Shown here: positions 6,366 to 14,657 of the stretch, piece by piece
Layout: each line of letters begins with the position of its first letter
Numbering within the stretch: the stretch's first letter is position 1
Source: CAZQYC01 sp043746555
Lineage (GTDB): Bacteria; Pseudomonadota; Gammaproteobacteria; Steroidobacterales; Steroidobacteraceae
NCBI GenBank assembly: GCA_043746555.1
Contig: JAYTQU010000366.1
Location: 1-14,657, forward strand
Reading direction: 5' to 3'
DNA length: 14,657 nt
Position numbers and translations under genes: made by a program
The notes under the pieces: generated by a model
What the model was told of the DNA's origin: nothing
Databases searched by the model: none
The model's input: the letters and a program-made list of their open reading frames with translations, nothing else

Positions 6366-9300
6366 AGCTATCAAAGATCCCATCTATTGGGTTCCGCGTG
6401 CGCGGCTATATTGGCGCTTGCGGCAAACTCAGCATTCGCGCAACAAGCAGGACCGACTACAACGACGGCTCTTGAAGAGGTTGTCGTCACCGGTTCGTTA
6501 ATCAAAGGTACGCCGACCGACACAGCGCTACCAGTCGAGGTTATCAGCGAACAAGATCTCGTAAACTTGGGACGTCCGTCGAATTTAGATCTCGTTAAGA
6601 CGATGAGCGAAGTTGGACAAGTTGCAGGCGAAGCCTACCGCTACAACGGTTATCCGATTGGCGCGGCCACCATAAATCTTCGCAATCTCGGCGCACGATA
6701 TACCACGGTTGTCTTTAACGGCCGTCGATTTCCCGAGCAGTATTCAGTTGCCACGGGACGCTTCAACAACATCAACTGGATACCTAACGCTGCAATCGGC
6801 AGCGTCGAAGTGCTAAAGGAAGGCGGCGCGGTGACTTACGGTGCAGACGCAGTCGGTGGCGTCGTGAACTATATTACGCGTCGCGATTTAGAAGGCATGG
6901 AGCTGAACGCCGATTATCGTTATATCAAGGACTCAAGCGGTGATTACGATACGGACTTCTCGTGGGGAAAGAAGATCAACGGTGGCAACGTGTTGGTGGT
7001 GGCCGGATATCAACATCGCGGCTACCTCGCCGCGTTGGATCGAGACTTCTCTAAGTTCGGCTCGCTGGAAAATAGGACCGCTGCAAACTGGGTCGCATCG
7101 GGTTCGCCCGGAAGCTATGCGTTTTTGACGACGGCCACGGGTGCTGCGGGCACGATTTCGCCGTTTTCCGGTTACACGGGAGATCGACAAATGAGTATCT
7201 CGGGTCTGGTCCGCGACCCCAATTGCAACACGTTGGGCGGATTCTCCGGTTGGTCGACGACGCCGAGTCCGGCGTGTTATCTACAAATATCGCAGTTCGA
7301 AGCCTTGCAGCAGGAGGAAAATCAATACCAGCTGTATGCAGAGTTCAACAAAAAACTTGGCGAGAGCATGGATCTCCACATGGAGGGCATGTACTACCAG
7401 CAAGATTTACCCAACATCAATACTTATCCTGGCGATTCTCCGGGGTCTTTTCCATTAGTAACCGGTACGGGGACAACGCAAACAGCGGGCACGAGTTCCG
7501 CGTACTTCGTTTCTGGCCGCAATCCGGCGGTTGCACAGTTTCTCAATAATTTCTATAACTCCAACGGGACAACAACAGCGTACACGCCCGCGCAGATTGC
7601 GGCCATTACATCCGTCGGTCGCGCTGCACTCGTGACTGGCATTTGGCGACCGTTTGGCAACGGCGGCAATCCGCTCTACGGAAAAAACGACTCGCAACAC
7701 AACAATAATAAACTGGTTCGTCTGACGGCCGATCTGAAGGGCGATTTGTGGGACACGGGCTTGCAATGGGATGTCGGCATCACGTATTCGCACGTGAAAT
7801 ACAGTGTAGAGACGCACGATGTTTTGGTTGATCGATTGCAGGCGGCTTTGAACGGCCTCGGTGGATCGACCTGTAACGGCATACAGGCAGGAAGCGCAGG
7901 GTCCACCTGCCAATGGTTCAACCCGTTTTCGTCCGCAATCCCGAGCAACATTTATAGCGGCGCAGCGAATCCCGGTTACGTGCCCGCGCTGGCCAATAGC
8001 CCGGATTTGGTGAGCTGGTTGTATGTGCCGATCGCTTTGCATCGCGCTTACGATTACCTTGTCGTCGACTCTCTGGTTAGCGGCAAAACAGGATGGATTT
8101 TGCCGGGCGGCCCGGTCGCAGTGGCTGCAGGCGTCCAATATCGTTACACGGGCGAGGAATTCCTAATCGACGATTTGAGCAATCAGGCCCTCAATCCATG
8201 CGCTACACCGGGTGTGATGACTTGTACGACGCCAACTGGCCCCTTGGCATACGGACGCAATTCAACGGTGCTTGGTACAACGCTCGATATCAAACGACAC
8301 TATCCCGTTGCAGCCGCCTATGCGGAAGCGCAATTTCCCATATTGGATACGCTTGATCTGCAACTGGCCGCACGCTATGAAAAGTTTTACTCGGATATCA
8401 CCGACACAGACAATAGCGTTGTAGTACCTGCGGCAGCAATTAAGTGGCAGGCGCTCGATTGGTTTGCCGTGCGCACCAGCGCAGGCCAGACTTTCAGCCA
8501 AGTGAATCCGCCGAAAGATGACGGCCCAATTGCCACGGTGGTCGCAACGAATACCCAATTTGGCATTAACGCACCGGGATATACGACGTACGGCTATGAC
8601 AACGTCGGCGTTAAACCGGAAAAGGGCAAATACTTCAGCGCTGGATTCGTCGTGCGTGCCTCAAACTTTACCGGCAATGTCGATTACTTCAACATTCGGA
8701 TCGAAGACAAGACGCGCACAATGAGTTCAACTAACACGCTGCTCGCCCTGATCGGTAAGAACAGCGCGCTCACCACGGACCTCCTAGATTGCACTAGCCC
8801 GATGTTTGTCCCTCAAGCAGGGTTCGCGGGTCAGCCATTTGTTGTGCTGCCGGGAGGTTGCGCACAAGGTGTAACGACAGTGGGTAGCCTCGGCGCCGCC
8901 GGCACAAAAATTAACTACTATGCCGGCACGGACCAAGTCAATTCGGGCGAGCTGAAAACCGCCGGTTTCGATCTTTCGGCGAACTATCGATTCGATAGCG
9001 TGGTGGGTGGCACGTTGACACCCTCCGTAGACCTGACTTACAACACAGAGTGGAAGCTTGGAGACTTTATTCTCGGCGATACGGTGGTTTCTAAGGGATA
9101 CGATGGATTGGGCTACAAGAACAACACCACCGACGGTCGACTGGGTTTAGCAGTGCCGAAATGGCGCGGAAGTTTGGGTCTAAATTACAGAAATGGACGC
9201 CACAACCTAAACATTCTTGCCACATACACACCGAGCATCGTTAACGAGGATCCATCCGACTTCGATGCGAGCAACGATCAGAACGCCAACATTGGCAATA

Positions 9301-9707
9301 CTAACGGAGTAGTCACTACAGGTACGACAGCGGCGACAGCCGCTTGCACCGTACCGGGTGTGACGGGCACCGGCATAACCACTGGGATAGGCAATGTCCC
9401 TGCCGGCGCAGGCACTGGTCAGTTCGGCTCAGCCAGTGTCAATCAAAACGGCACAGCGACAACACTCACGCGTGGTTTCTGCGGCACGCAGAATGCGTCT
9501 GTGCTCTCTGGCGACCACATCGCGGGTTTCACAAATGTCGACTTGAATTATCGAATTGAGATACTCGATAACCTTGCGATGTCGCTGACGATCAACAATC
9601 TGCTGGATCGAGAACCGTCCTTCGATCGGTCGACAGCTGGATATAACCCGGGTTTCGGCAGCCCGCTGTTGCGCAACTACAAACTCAGCGTTCACTATAA
9701 GTTCTAA
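6363..9707 (+). CDS. TonB-dependent outer-membrane receptor
   Basis: Large TonB-dependent receptor (1114 residues from GTG 6363) for energised uptake of an unknown ligand across the outer membrane. The signal peptide runs to the A24-F-A26 cleavage site (R5, H7, then a hydrophobic core). The TonB-box-like EEVVVTG is at 38-44. The plug domain (about 50-173) has the INLRNLG and VVNYITRRD signatures. The remainder is a 22-strand-type beta barrel ending in an aromatic C-terminus (LSVHYKF). The mature protein has exactly ten Cys in five local pairs: 288/305, 504/516, 613/621, 810/833 and 995/1040, likely loop disulfides. A Gly/Thr/Asn-rich low-complexity stretch (about 978-1045) probably forms a late extracellular loop. 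The plug resembles the long receptors common in sphingomonads and Xanthomonadales, where ligands are often carbohydrates or aromatics; nothing here fixes the ligand. TTG 6345 is the alternative start. Confidence 0.93.
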   Translation: MSYQRSHLLGSACAAILALAANSAFAQQAGPTTTTALEEVVVTGSLIKGTPTDTALPVEVISEQDLVNLGRPSNLDLVKTMSEVGQVAGEAYRYNGYPIGAATINLRNLGARYTTVVFNGRRFPEQYSVATGRFNNINWIPNAAIGSVEVLKEGGAVTYGADAVGGVVNYITRRDLEGMELNADYRYIKDSSGDYDTDFSWGKKINGGNVLVVAGYQHRGYLAALDRDFSKFGSLENRTAANWVASGSPGSYAFLTTATGAAGTISPFSGYTGDRQMSISGLVRDPNCNTLGGFSGWSTTPSPACYLQISQFEALQQEENQYQLYAEFNKKLGESMDLHMEGMYYQQDLPNINTYPGDSPGSFPLVTGTGTTQTAGTSSAYFVSGRNPAVAQFLNNFYNSNGTTTAYTPAQIAAITSVGRAALVTGIWRPFGNGGNPLYGKNDSQHNNNKLVRLTADLKGDLWDTGLQWDVGITYSHVKYSVETHDVLVDRLQAALNGLGGSTCNGIQAGSAGSTCQWFNPFSSAIPSNIYSGAANPGYVPALANSPDLVSWLYVPIALHRAYDYLVVDSLVSGKTGWILPGGPVAVAAGVQYRYTGEEFLIDDLSNQALNPCATPGVMTCTTPTGPLAYGRNSTVLGTTLDIKRHYPVAAAYAEAQFPILDTLDLQLAARYEKFYSDITDTDNSVVVPAAAIKWQALDWFAVRTSAGQTFSQVNPPKDDGPIATVVATNTQFGINAPGYTTYGYDNVGVKPEKGKYFSAGFVVRASNFTGNVDYFNIRIEDKTRTMSSTNTLLALIGKNSALTTDLLDCTSPMFVPQAGFAGQPFVVLPGGCAQGVTTVGSLGAAGTKINYYAGTDQVNSGELKTAGFDLSANYRFDSVVGGTLTPSVDLTYNTEWKLGDFILGDTVVSKGYDGLGYKNNTTDGRLGLAVPKWRGSLGLNYRNGRHNLNILATYTPSIVNEDPSDFDASNDQNANIGNTNGVVTTGTTAATAACTVPGVTGTGITTGIGNVPAGAGTGQFGSASVNQNGTATTLTRGFCGTQNASVLSGDHIAGFTNVDLNYRIEILDNLAMSLTINNLLDREPSFDRSTAGYNPGFGSPLLRNYKLSVHYKF

Positions 9708-9728
9708 ACCGCTCTGCTCTTGTTTACG

Positions 9729-9763
9729 CTGCCGGACTTACCGTCCGGCGGCGATTACTTTTT
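9729..9763 (+). terminator. Rho-independent-type terminator after the receptor gene
   Basis: GCCGGAC (9731-9737), a 5-nt loop, then GTCCGGC (9743-9749) form a perfect 7-bp GC-rich stem. A T-G wobble and a C-G pair extend it at the base. A run of five T lies at 9759-9763, a little far from the stem. It begins about 20 nt after the receptor stop, in the gap before the convergent VOC gene. The opposite strand has no T-run, so it mainly serves the receptor. Confidence 0.65.
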
Positions 9764-9774
9764 CACGACCCGCG

Positions 9775-10176
9775 TTACGCAACCTGCAAAAACTCCACCC
9801 AGTTGCCGTCGGGGTCTTCGACCATGCCGATCTTCACGCCGGGTCGAATTTCGGTTTCTTTCACCGCAATCTTGTAACCACCATCGGCGCAACTCTTGAG
9901 CATCTCCGATAAGTTGCTCACGGAGATGGTCCAGTAGCGATAGCCGTTCGCGCCACGCACGCCGCCGGTTGCTGCTTTGGCGGGCAACGACTCGACAACA
10001 ACAACTTTGATCACGCTATCGCCGCAACCGAGCTGGTGCATGAGACCGCCGCCGGGCATTTTCATTTCGCGCAGATATTCGAACCCTAGCGCGTCACGAT
10101 AGAACTTGAGCATTGCATCGCCGTTGGTCGTAACGATGCCTAAGTCGATTGCGCGTTTGGTTAGTGCGATGGCCAT
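9775..10176 (-). CDS. VOC/glyoxalase-fold protein, metal ligands largely missing
   Basis: Small cytoplasmic protein of 133 residues with the vicinal-oxygen-chelate fold seen in glyoxalase I, bleomycin-resistance proteins and ring-cleaving dioxygenases. Two beta-alpha-beta-beta-beta modules are visible: IDLGIVTTNGDAMLKFYRDALGFEY (split here as 10-18 and 19-34), then YRYWTISVSNLSEML (79-93), and the C-terminal signature DPDGNWVEF (121-129). E128 fits the last metal ligand and H47 may fit another. The usual first His is L12 or D11, and the usual His opening module two is Y81. Metal-dependent catalysis is therefore doubtful, and a binding or resistance role is possible. ATG 10176 has GGGAGAG just upstream, a strong start. 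It lies 29 nt after the MFS gene on the same strand, so the two are probably co-transcribed. Function and substrate not recognised. Confidence 0.85.
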   Translation of the reverse strand: MAIALTKRAIDLGIVTTNGDAMLKFYRDALGFEYLREMKMPGGGLMHQLGCGDSVIKVVVVESLPAKAATGGVRGANGYRYWTISVSNLSEMLKSCADGGYKIAVKETEIRPGVKIGMVEDPDGNWVEFLQVA

Positions 10177-10205
10177 TGAATCTCTCCCGTTGATGAAGCG
10201 AATTG

Positions 10206-11399
10206 TTATTTCAAAGTTTTGATGTTGATCGCTTGAGTCTCTAAAAACTCAGGCGCGGTGCGCGCCGCGCGTTCGCCCAAGATCGAACACGCAAGCGAGC
10301 TTAAAGTGAACACGACCGCGACCCATGCCATGTAACGAGGGCCAACGATCGTAATCGCAGCCGATCCCAAACTGGAACCGATAGCGCCACCCAAATAAGT
10401 GACCGACGAATTCATCGCAATCGTTGCGGACGCGAGAGTTGGCGCCACCGAAACCAAGCGCGATTGTTGCACGGCGGGGAATCCCGCGCCGCCCGCACTA
10501 TACACAAACTGCAAAATGAAAATCAGCCATACCCATTGAGCACAGATTGGCCACAGAATAAGCACGCTTGCCGCCGAGATGGCGCACTTGTAGGCAACGC
10601 TGGCCGCGCTCATGCGCTTGAGCATTTGTACGCTGGATAGATTGCCCACCAAACTACCGATGCCGCTGACAAACAATAGCGCCGCTAGCGCGTTGCCTGC
10701 GACGTTCGATACTTCTTTGGCGATCACCGCGATAAATCCGAACATCAACATGCTGCCGACATTGGTAAGTCCCGTTGCCGACGTGAGCAACAACAGGGGC
10801 GGCGATTTGAAAATCTTCGCCCAACTGCGCAGATTGAGTGTCGGCACTTTGACTCCATCTGGCACCGAGCACCACACCAGCAACGCCATTATCGCGCTGG
10901 CAAAACCGATAAAAGCGAATGCATAGCGCCATCCGGCATGCGCGCCGATCAACACGTTGATCGGACTACCTAGCACCGAACCTACTGCCCAACCGACCAT
11001 CAGTTTTGCCAGTGTCGGCGCTCGTTCATTCGCCGGAACCAACATGCTCATCGTCGCCGCGGCCTGTGGGGTAAACACCGCCGATGTCACCGCCGCGAGT
11101 ACACGCGCCCACATGAGCTGCGAATACGATTGACTGAGCGCCGCCAATCCGTTCGCCACCGCGCAACACGCCATCGCGACGGTCAGCAATTTTCGCCGAT
11201 CGATACTCGACCCCATCGTTGCAAGCACCGGTGCGCAGATTCCTGCCGTCAAACCGAACGCTGCAATCAGTAAGCCAGCTTGCGCCGGCGTTACTTGCAA
11301 GGCGGTCACAATCTCGTTCATCAAACCGCTGACGACCATGAAGCTCGTAGCGACAAAGAAATTGCCGACGATAAAGATCAGAAGCAGGGGATTGCGCAT
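10206..11399 (-). CDS. MFS transporter (DHA1-like)
   Basis: Inner-membrane carrier of the major facilitator superfamily, 397 residues with about twelve hydrophobic helices. Features of the drug:H+ antiporter-like 12-helix group are visible: the loop 2-3 motif ending D67-R-R-K70, an RVLAAVTSAVF segment in helix 4, a G-rich helix 5 (GWAVGSVLGSPINV) followed by GWRYAF, and a long central loop near residues 180-200. Such proteins usually export drugs, sugars or metabolites by proton exchange; nothing here tells which. ATG 11399 is embedded in the palindrome gcgcatgcgc (11394-11403) and has no good Shine-Dalgarno, so a structured or leaderless start is possible. It is the first gene of the likely operon with the VOC protein, which suggests export or detoxification of a compound that protein binds, but that is an inference. 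It diverges from the Lhr helicase gene. Confidence 0.9.
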   Translation of the reverse strand: MRNPLLLIFIVGNFFVATSFMVVSGLMNEIVTALQVTPAQAGLLIAAFGLTAGICAPVLATMGSSIDRRKLLTVAMACCAVANGLAALSQSYSQLMWARVLAAVTSAVFTPQAAATMSMLVPANERAPTLAKLMVGWAVGSVLGSPINVLIGAHAGWRYAFAFIGFASAIMALLVWCSVPDGVKVPTLNLRSWAKIFKSPPLLLLTSATGLTNVGSMLMFGFIAVIAKEVSNVAGNALAALLFVSGIGSLVGNLSSVQMLKRMSAASVAYKCAISAASVLILWPICAQWVWLIFILQFVYSAGGAGFPAVQQSRLVSVAPTLASATIAMNSSVTYLGGAIGSSLGSAAITIVGPRYMAWVAVVFTLSSLACSILGERAARTAPEFLETQAINIKTLK

Positions 11400-11553
11400 G
11401 CGCTAGCGTGCTGGGTGTAAACGTCTAAGGTAACAGTCGGCTCACTCGGTGCGAAGTAACGACCGCACATTTGGATATGCCGCTTTCTTAAGAGTTTCGG
11501 AATATCGTTGCGTGGAATGCGCCGCGAAATGTTTCCGGAGTTAAGATACGGCC
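11400..11553. other. Divergent intergenic region between MFS and Lhr genes
   Basis: A 154-bp region between divergent genes. It contains an 11-bp direct repeat of the Lhr start sequence at 11477-11487 (see findings). GGAG at 11537-11540 lies 13 nt before ATG 11554, long for a Shine-Dalgarno. No convincing promoter pair or terminator was seen. Confidence 0.4.
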
Positions 11554-14500
11554 ATGCCGCTTTCCCGCTTCCATTCCGCCACCGCCAACTGGTTCGAGCA
11601 GGCGTTTAGTGCGCCGACCGAATCGCAGCTTGCTGCATGGCCGGCAATTCAAAGCGGTCAACATGCGCTGATCGCGGCACCAACCGGATCGGGAAAAACC
11701 CTAGCCGCATTCCTTGCCGCAATCGATTCATTAGTTCGCCAAGGCATCGAAGGACAACTCGCGAATGCCATTCAAGTCGTTTATGTCTCGCCGCTCAAAG
11801 CGCTGTCGAACGACGTGCAACGTAACCTAGATCGTCCACTTGCTGGGATCAACGACCAGCTCGTCAAGCTCGGATTGCCCGATTTGGAAATTCGCGCACA
11901 GGTCCGTACCGGCGACACACCGCAGTCCGAACGCGCAGCCATGCGCAAACATCCACCGCACATCTTGGTCACTACGCCGGAGTCGCTTTATTTGCTGCTC
12001 ACCTCCAACTCCGGTCGCGAAATGCTGGCCAGCACGCGCACGATCATTGTCGATGAAATTCACGCGGTGGCGGCGAGCAAACGCGGAGCGCATCTTGCGT
12101 TGAGTTTGGAGCGACTCGCCGCACTTTGCACACAGCCGTTGCAACGTATTGGTTTATCGGCCACACAAAAGCCGATTGAAGACGTCGCGAGATTCTTAGC
12201 CAACGAAGCGCCGTGCACCATCATCGACAGCGGTCACGTTCGCGAACGCGATCTCGCTTTGCTGCTCCCCGATGCGCCACTTGAAGCCGTGATGTCGGGA
12301 GAGGTGTGGAACAACATCTACGACAAACTTGCCGCGCTGATCGCAACCCATCACACCACGCTCGTGTTCGCGAACACACGGCGCATGGTCGAACGTGTCA
12401 CGCGACATTTGAGCGAACGCCTCGGCGAAGAGAACGTCGCGGCGCATCACGGCAGTCTCGCCAAAGAGCAACGCTTCGATGCAGAGGAGCGTTTGAAGCA
12501 AGGCAAACTCAAAGTCATGGTGGCGACCGCATCGCTCGAACTCGGCATCGACATCGGCGATGTAGAGCTTGTCTGCCAACTTGGGTCGCCGCGATCGATT
12601 GCGACTTTCTTACAACGTGTCGGTCGAGCGAATCATTCGGTGGGCGGTGTGCCGAAAGGACGCCTGCTACCGTTAAGTCGCGACGATCTCATCGAATGCA
12701 CTGCGCTGCTCGATGCCGTTCGCTTGGGCGAATTGGATCGCTTGATTTTCCGGCCCAAACCCATCGATGTGCTCTGCCAACAAATCGTCGCTGAAGTTTC
12801 CGCGCGCGAGTATGCGGAAGATGAGTTGTTCGCACTCGTCACGCGTGCCTGGACATATCGAAACCTCTCACGCAAAGAGTTCGATGAAGTTGTCGCGATG
12901 CTGTCCGACGGTTTCGCAACGCGACGCGGACGACAAAGCGCTTATCTCCATCGCGATGCGGTCAATCGACAACTGCGTGCGCGCCGCGGCGCAAAACTCA
13001 CCGCGATCACCTGCGGCGGCGCTATTCCCGACAACGCGGACTATCACGTCGTGCTTGAGCCTGCGGGGATTCTGGTCGGTACGCTCAACGAAGACTTTGC
13101 TATCGAAAGCAATGCCGGCGATATTTTTCAATTGGGTAACTCGTCGTACAAGATACTGCGCGTCGAAGCCGGTCGAGTTCGCGTCGAAGACGCGCACGGT
13201 CAACCGCCGACGATTCCTTTTTGGTTGAGCGAAGCGCCGGCGCGCACCAATGAACTATCGAGTTCCGTTGCTCGTCTGCGCGCAGCGATCAACAAAAGTT
13301 TGGCGACCATAAGCACCGATACATTGGCAGCGACGACTTCGATGCTCATGAACGAGCACCGTCTCGAAAGGATTGCTGCGGAGCAAATCGTCGAGTACTT
13401 AGGCTCCGCGAAAGCGGTGCTTGGAGAGTTGCCGACGCAATCCGGCATTGTGTTCGAACGCTTTTTCGACGAGACCGGCGGCATGCAGCTGGTGATTCAC
13501 GCGCCATTCGGCGGACGCATCAATCGCGCATTTGGACTCGCACTGCGCAAACGCTTTTGTCGCAGTTTTAACTTCGAACTACAAGCGGCGGCGACAGAGG
13601 ATGCGATTATCTTATCGCTCGGTGAAACGCATAGCTTTGTACTTGCAGACGTCGCGCGATTCTTAAGCAGTCAATCCGTGAAGGATGTGTTGGTGCAAGC
13701 GCTGCTCGACGCGCCAATGTTTACGACACGATGGCGCTGGAATGCCAGCATCGCGTTGGCGATCCAACGCATGCGCGGCGGCAAACGCACATCGGCGGCG
13801 ATTCAACGCATTGCCTCGGAGGATTTAATTTCCGTGGTGTTTCCGGATCAGCTTGCGTGCTTCGAGAACATTCAGGGCGAACGTCAGATTCCTGATCATC
13901 CGCTAGTCAATCAAACGCTGCACGACTGTCTGCACGAAGCAATGGATATCGACGGATTAATCGCCGTACTTACCGGTATCGAAAGTGAAACCATTAAGGT
14001 GATCGCGCGTGATCTACCGGCGCCCTCGCCGCTCGCTCAAGAAATTCTGAACGCGCGCCCCTATGCATTCTTGGACGACGCGCCACTCGAAGAGCGTCGT
14101 ACGCAGGCGGTGGCGGCTCGTCGCTGGCTCGATCCGCAAGCAGCGCAGGAATTTGGACAATTGAATCCCGAAGCAATTCGCACGGTGCGCGAAGAAGCTT
14201 GGCCGGATGCCGCCAACGCCGACGAACTGCACGATGCATTGATGACCCTTGGCGTGGTGACGCAAGCAGAAGGCGAACGTAGCCGCTGGTTGTTATTATT
14301 CGAACAATTGGTGTCAGCCAATCGTGCGACATGCTTGCATCTCGGTGCGAAGCGCTATTGGATCGCAGCCGAGAATCTGCCGATGATATCGGCGATTTAT
14401 CCGGACGGATCGCTGCATCCGACGATGACTGCGCCGGCGCAATATGCGAATCGCACTTGGGAACGCGACGTCGCAATCGTCGAACTACTGCGCGGACGAC

Positions 14501-14657
14501 TTCAAGGCCTTGGACCCACGACAAGCGATACACTCGCTGCGAACCTGTCTTTGTCGAAAAGCGAAATCGATGTCGCGTTGATCGCACTCGAAACCGAAGG
14601 CTTCGTGTTGCGTGGGCAATTCACTCCTTCCAATTCTTCTTCTGGCCAATTACCGGT
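11554..14657 (+). CDS. lhr: Lhr-family large superfamily 2 DNA helicase (3' end beyond window)
   Basis: ATP-dependent 3'-5' nucleic-acid translocase of the Lhr (large helicase-related) family, linked in other bacteria to DNA repair. The frame stays open from ATG 11554 to the window edge, 1034 codons, checked codon by codon. Motifs: Walker A APTGSGKT (42-49), Ia SPLKALSND (79-87), TTPESLY (140-146), DEIH (167-170), SAT (202-204), ASLELGIDIG (326-335) and VI QRVGRANH (354-361). Next come a winged-helix region (about 410-470), the Lhr-specific DEAD-associated domain (about 490-690: YHVVLEPAG, NAGDIFQLG, PFGGRIN) and RWRWNAS (726-732), then a C-terminal HTH-like region near 980-1025. Length already exceeds an Lhr core of about 900 residues, so this is the long form; its C-terminus lies outside. 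The ATP-site and helicase residues all look intact. The start has only a distant Shine-Dalgarno. Confidence 0.93.
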   Translation, partial: MPLSRFHSATANWFEQAFSAPTESQLAAWPAIQSGQHALIAAPTGSGKTLAAFLAAIDSLVRQGIEGQLANAIQVVYVSPLKALSNDVQRNLDRPLAGINDQLVKLGLPDLEIRAQVRTGDTPQSERAAMRKHPPHILVTTPESLYLLLTSNSGREMLASTRTIIVDEIHAVAASKRGAHLALSLERLAALCTQPLQRIGLSATQKPIEDVARFLANEAPCTIIDSGHVRERDLALLLPDAPLEAVMSGEVWNNIYDKLAALIATHHTTLVFANTRRMVERVTRHLSERLGEENVAAHHGSLAKEQRFDAEERLKQGKLKVMVATASLELGIDIGDVELVCQLGSPRSIATFLQRVGRANHSVGGVPKGRLLPLSRDDLIECTALLDAVRLGELDRLIFRPKPIDVLCQQIVAEVSAREYAEDELFALVTRAWTYRNLSRKEFDEVVAMLSDGFATRRGRQSAYLHRDAVNRQLRARRGAKLTAITCGGAIPDNADYHVVLEPAGILVGTLNEDFAIESNAGDIFQLGNSSYKILRVEAGRVRVEDAHGQPPTIPFWLSEAPARTNELSSSVARLRAAINKSLATISTDTLAATTSMLMNEHRLERIAAEQIVEYLGSAKAVLGELPTQSGIVFERFFDETGGMQLVIHAPFGGRINRAFGLALRKRFCRSFNFELQAAATEDAIILSLGETHSFVLADVARFLSSQSVKDVLVQALLDAPMFTTRWRWNASIALAIQRMRGGKRTSAAIQRIASEDLISVVFPDQLACFENIQGERQIPDHPLVNQTLHDCLHEAMDIDGLIAVLTGIESETIKVIARDLPAPSPLAQEILNARPYAFLDDAPLEERRTQAVAARRWLDPQAAQEFGQLNPEAIRTVREEAWPDAANADELHDALMTLGVVTQAEGERSRWLLLFEQLVSANRATCLHLGAKRYWIAAENLPMISAIYPDGSLHPTMTAPAQYANRTWERDVAIVELLRGRLQGLGPTTSDTLAANLSLSKSEIDVALIALETEGFVLRGQFTPSNSSSGQLP

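Noticed and set aside
7455..8138. Long antisense ORF inside the receptor gene
   Set aside because: It lies wholly opposite a well-supported receptor frame, is rich in Arg/Cys/Ala shadow composition and shows no recognisable domain.
13994..14587. 197-codon antisense ORF near the window end
   Set aside because: The plus strand there is continuous Lhr coding sequence with family motifs; the antisense product is Arg/Ser-rich with no known fold.
1..14657. CRISPR array, phage, transposase or toxin-antitoxin module
   Set aside because: No regularly spaced repeats and no protein with matching motifs in any frame examined.

Overview
The window reads as a chromosomal segment of a moderately GC-rich Gram-negative bacterium. 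Four genes point to an outer membrane: an LpxR-like lipid A deacylase, a TonB-dependent receptor, a TonB-domain transducer and a DgkA-type diacylglycerol kinase. The large receptor, the dienoyl-CoA-reductase-like SDR and the long Lhr helicase suit a gammaproteobacterium near Xanthomonadales/Nevskiales/Steroidobacter, but that placement is an inference. I see no tRNA, rRNA, CRISPR array, insertion sequence or prophage gene.

Layout. 1-456 (+) is the 3' part of a PAP2-type phosphatase. It converges on, and overlaps by 16 bp, dgkA (441-809, -). Upstream of dgkA on the same strand is an LpxR-like outer-membrane deacylase (986-2071, -). Between those two lies a perfect 30-bp inverted repeat with a 52-nt loop (849-960). 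These three genes form an envelope-lipid block. Next, 2341-5136 (+) encodes a 931-residue protein with an uncommon plan: two receiver-like cytoplasmic domains lacking most of the phosphorylation residues, one membrane segment, a helical repeat region and a C-terminal TonB domain. It converges with an SDR oxidoreductase (5165-5971, -).

A 391-bp gap (5972-6362) holds a long imperfect hairpin and a candidate promoter. It precedes a TonB-dependent receptor of about 1114 residues (6363-9707, +), which ends at a stem-loop terminator. On the minus strand, an MFS transporter and a VOC/glyoxalase-fold protein (11399-10206, then 10176-9775) form a likely two-gene operon. Diverging from them, a large Lhr-family helicase starts at 11554 and stays open to the window edge (1034 codons seen).

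Working together. The TonB-domain protein and the nearby receptor may be partners in outer-membrane uptake, with the SDR, transporter and VOC protein acting on what is imported or made. The sequence supports only the proximity. The most unusual item is the receiver-receiver-TM-repeat-TonB protein. Its N-terminus carries a duplicated Ser/Thr-acidic motif whose two copies match as peptides but differ at many synonymous positions.
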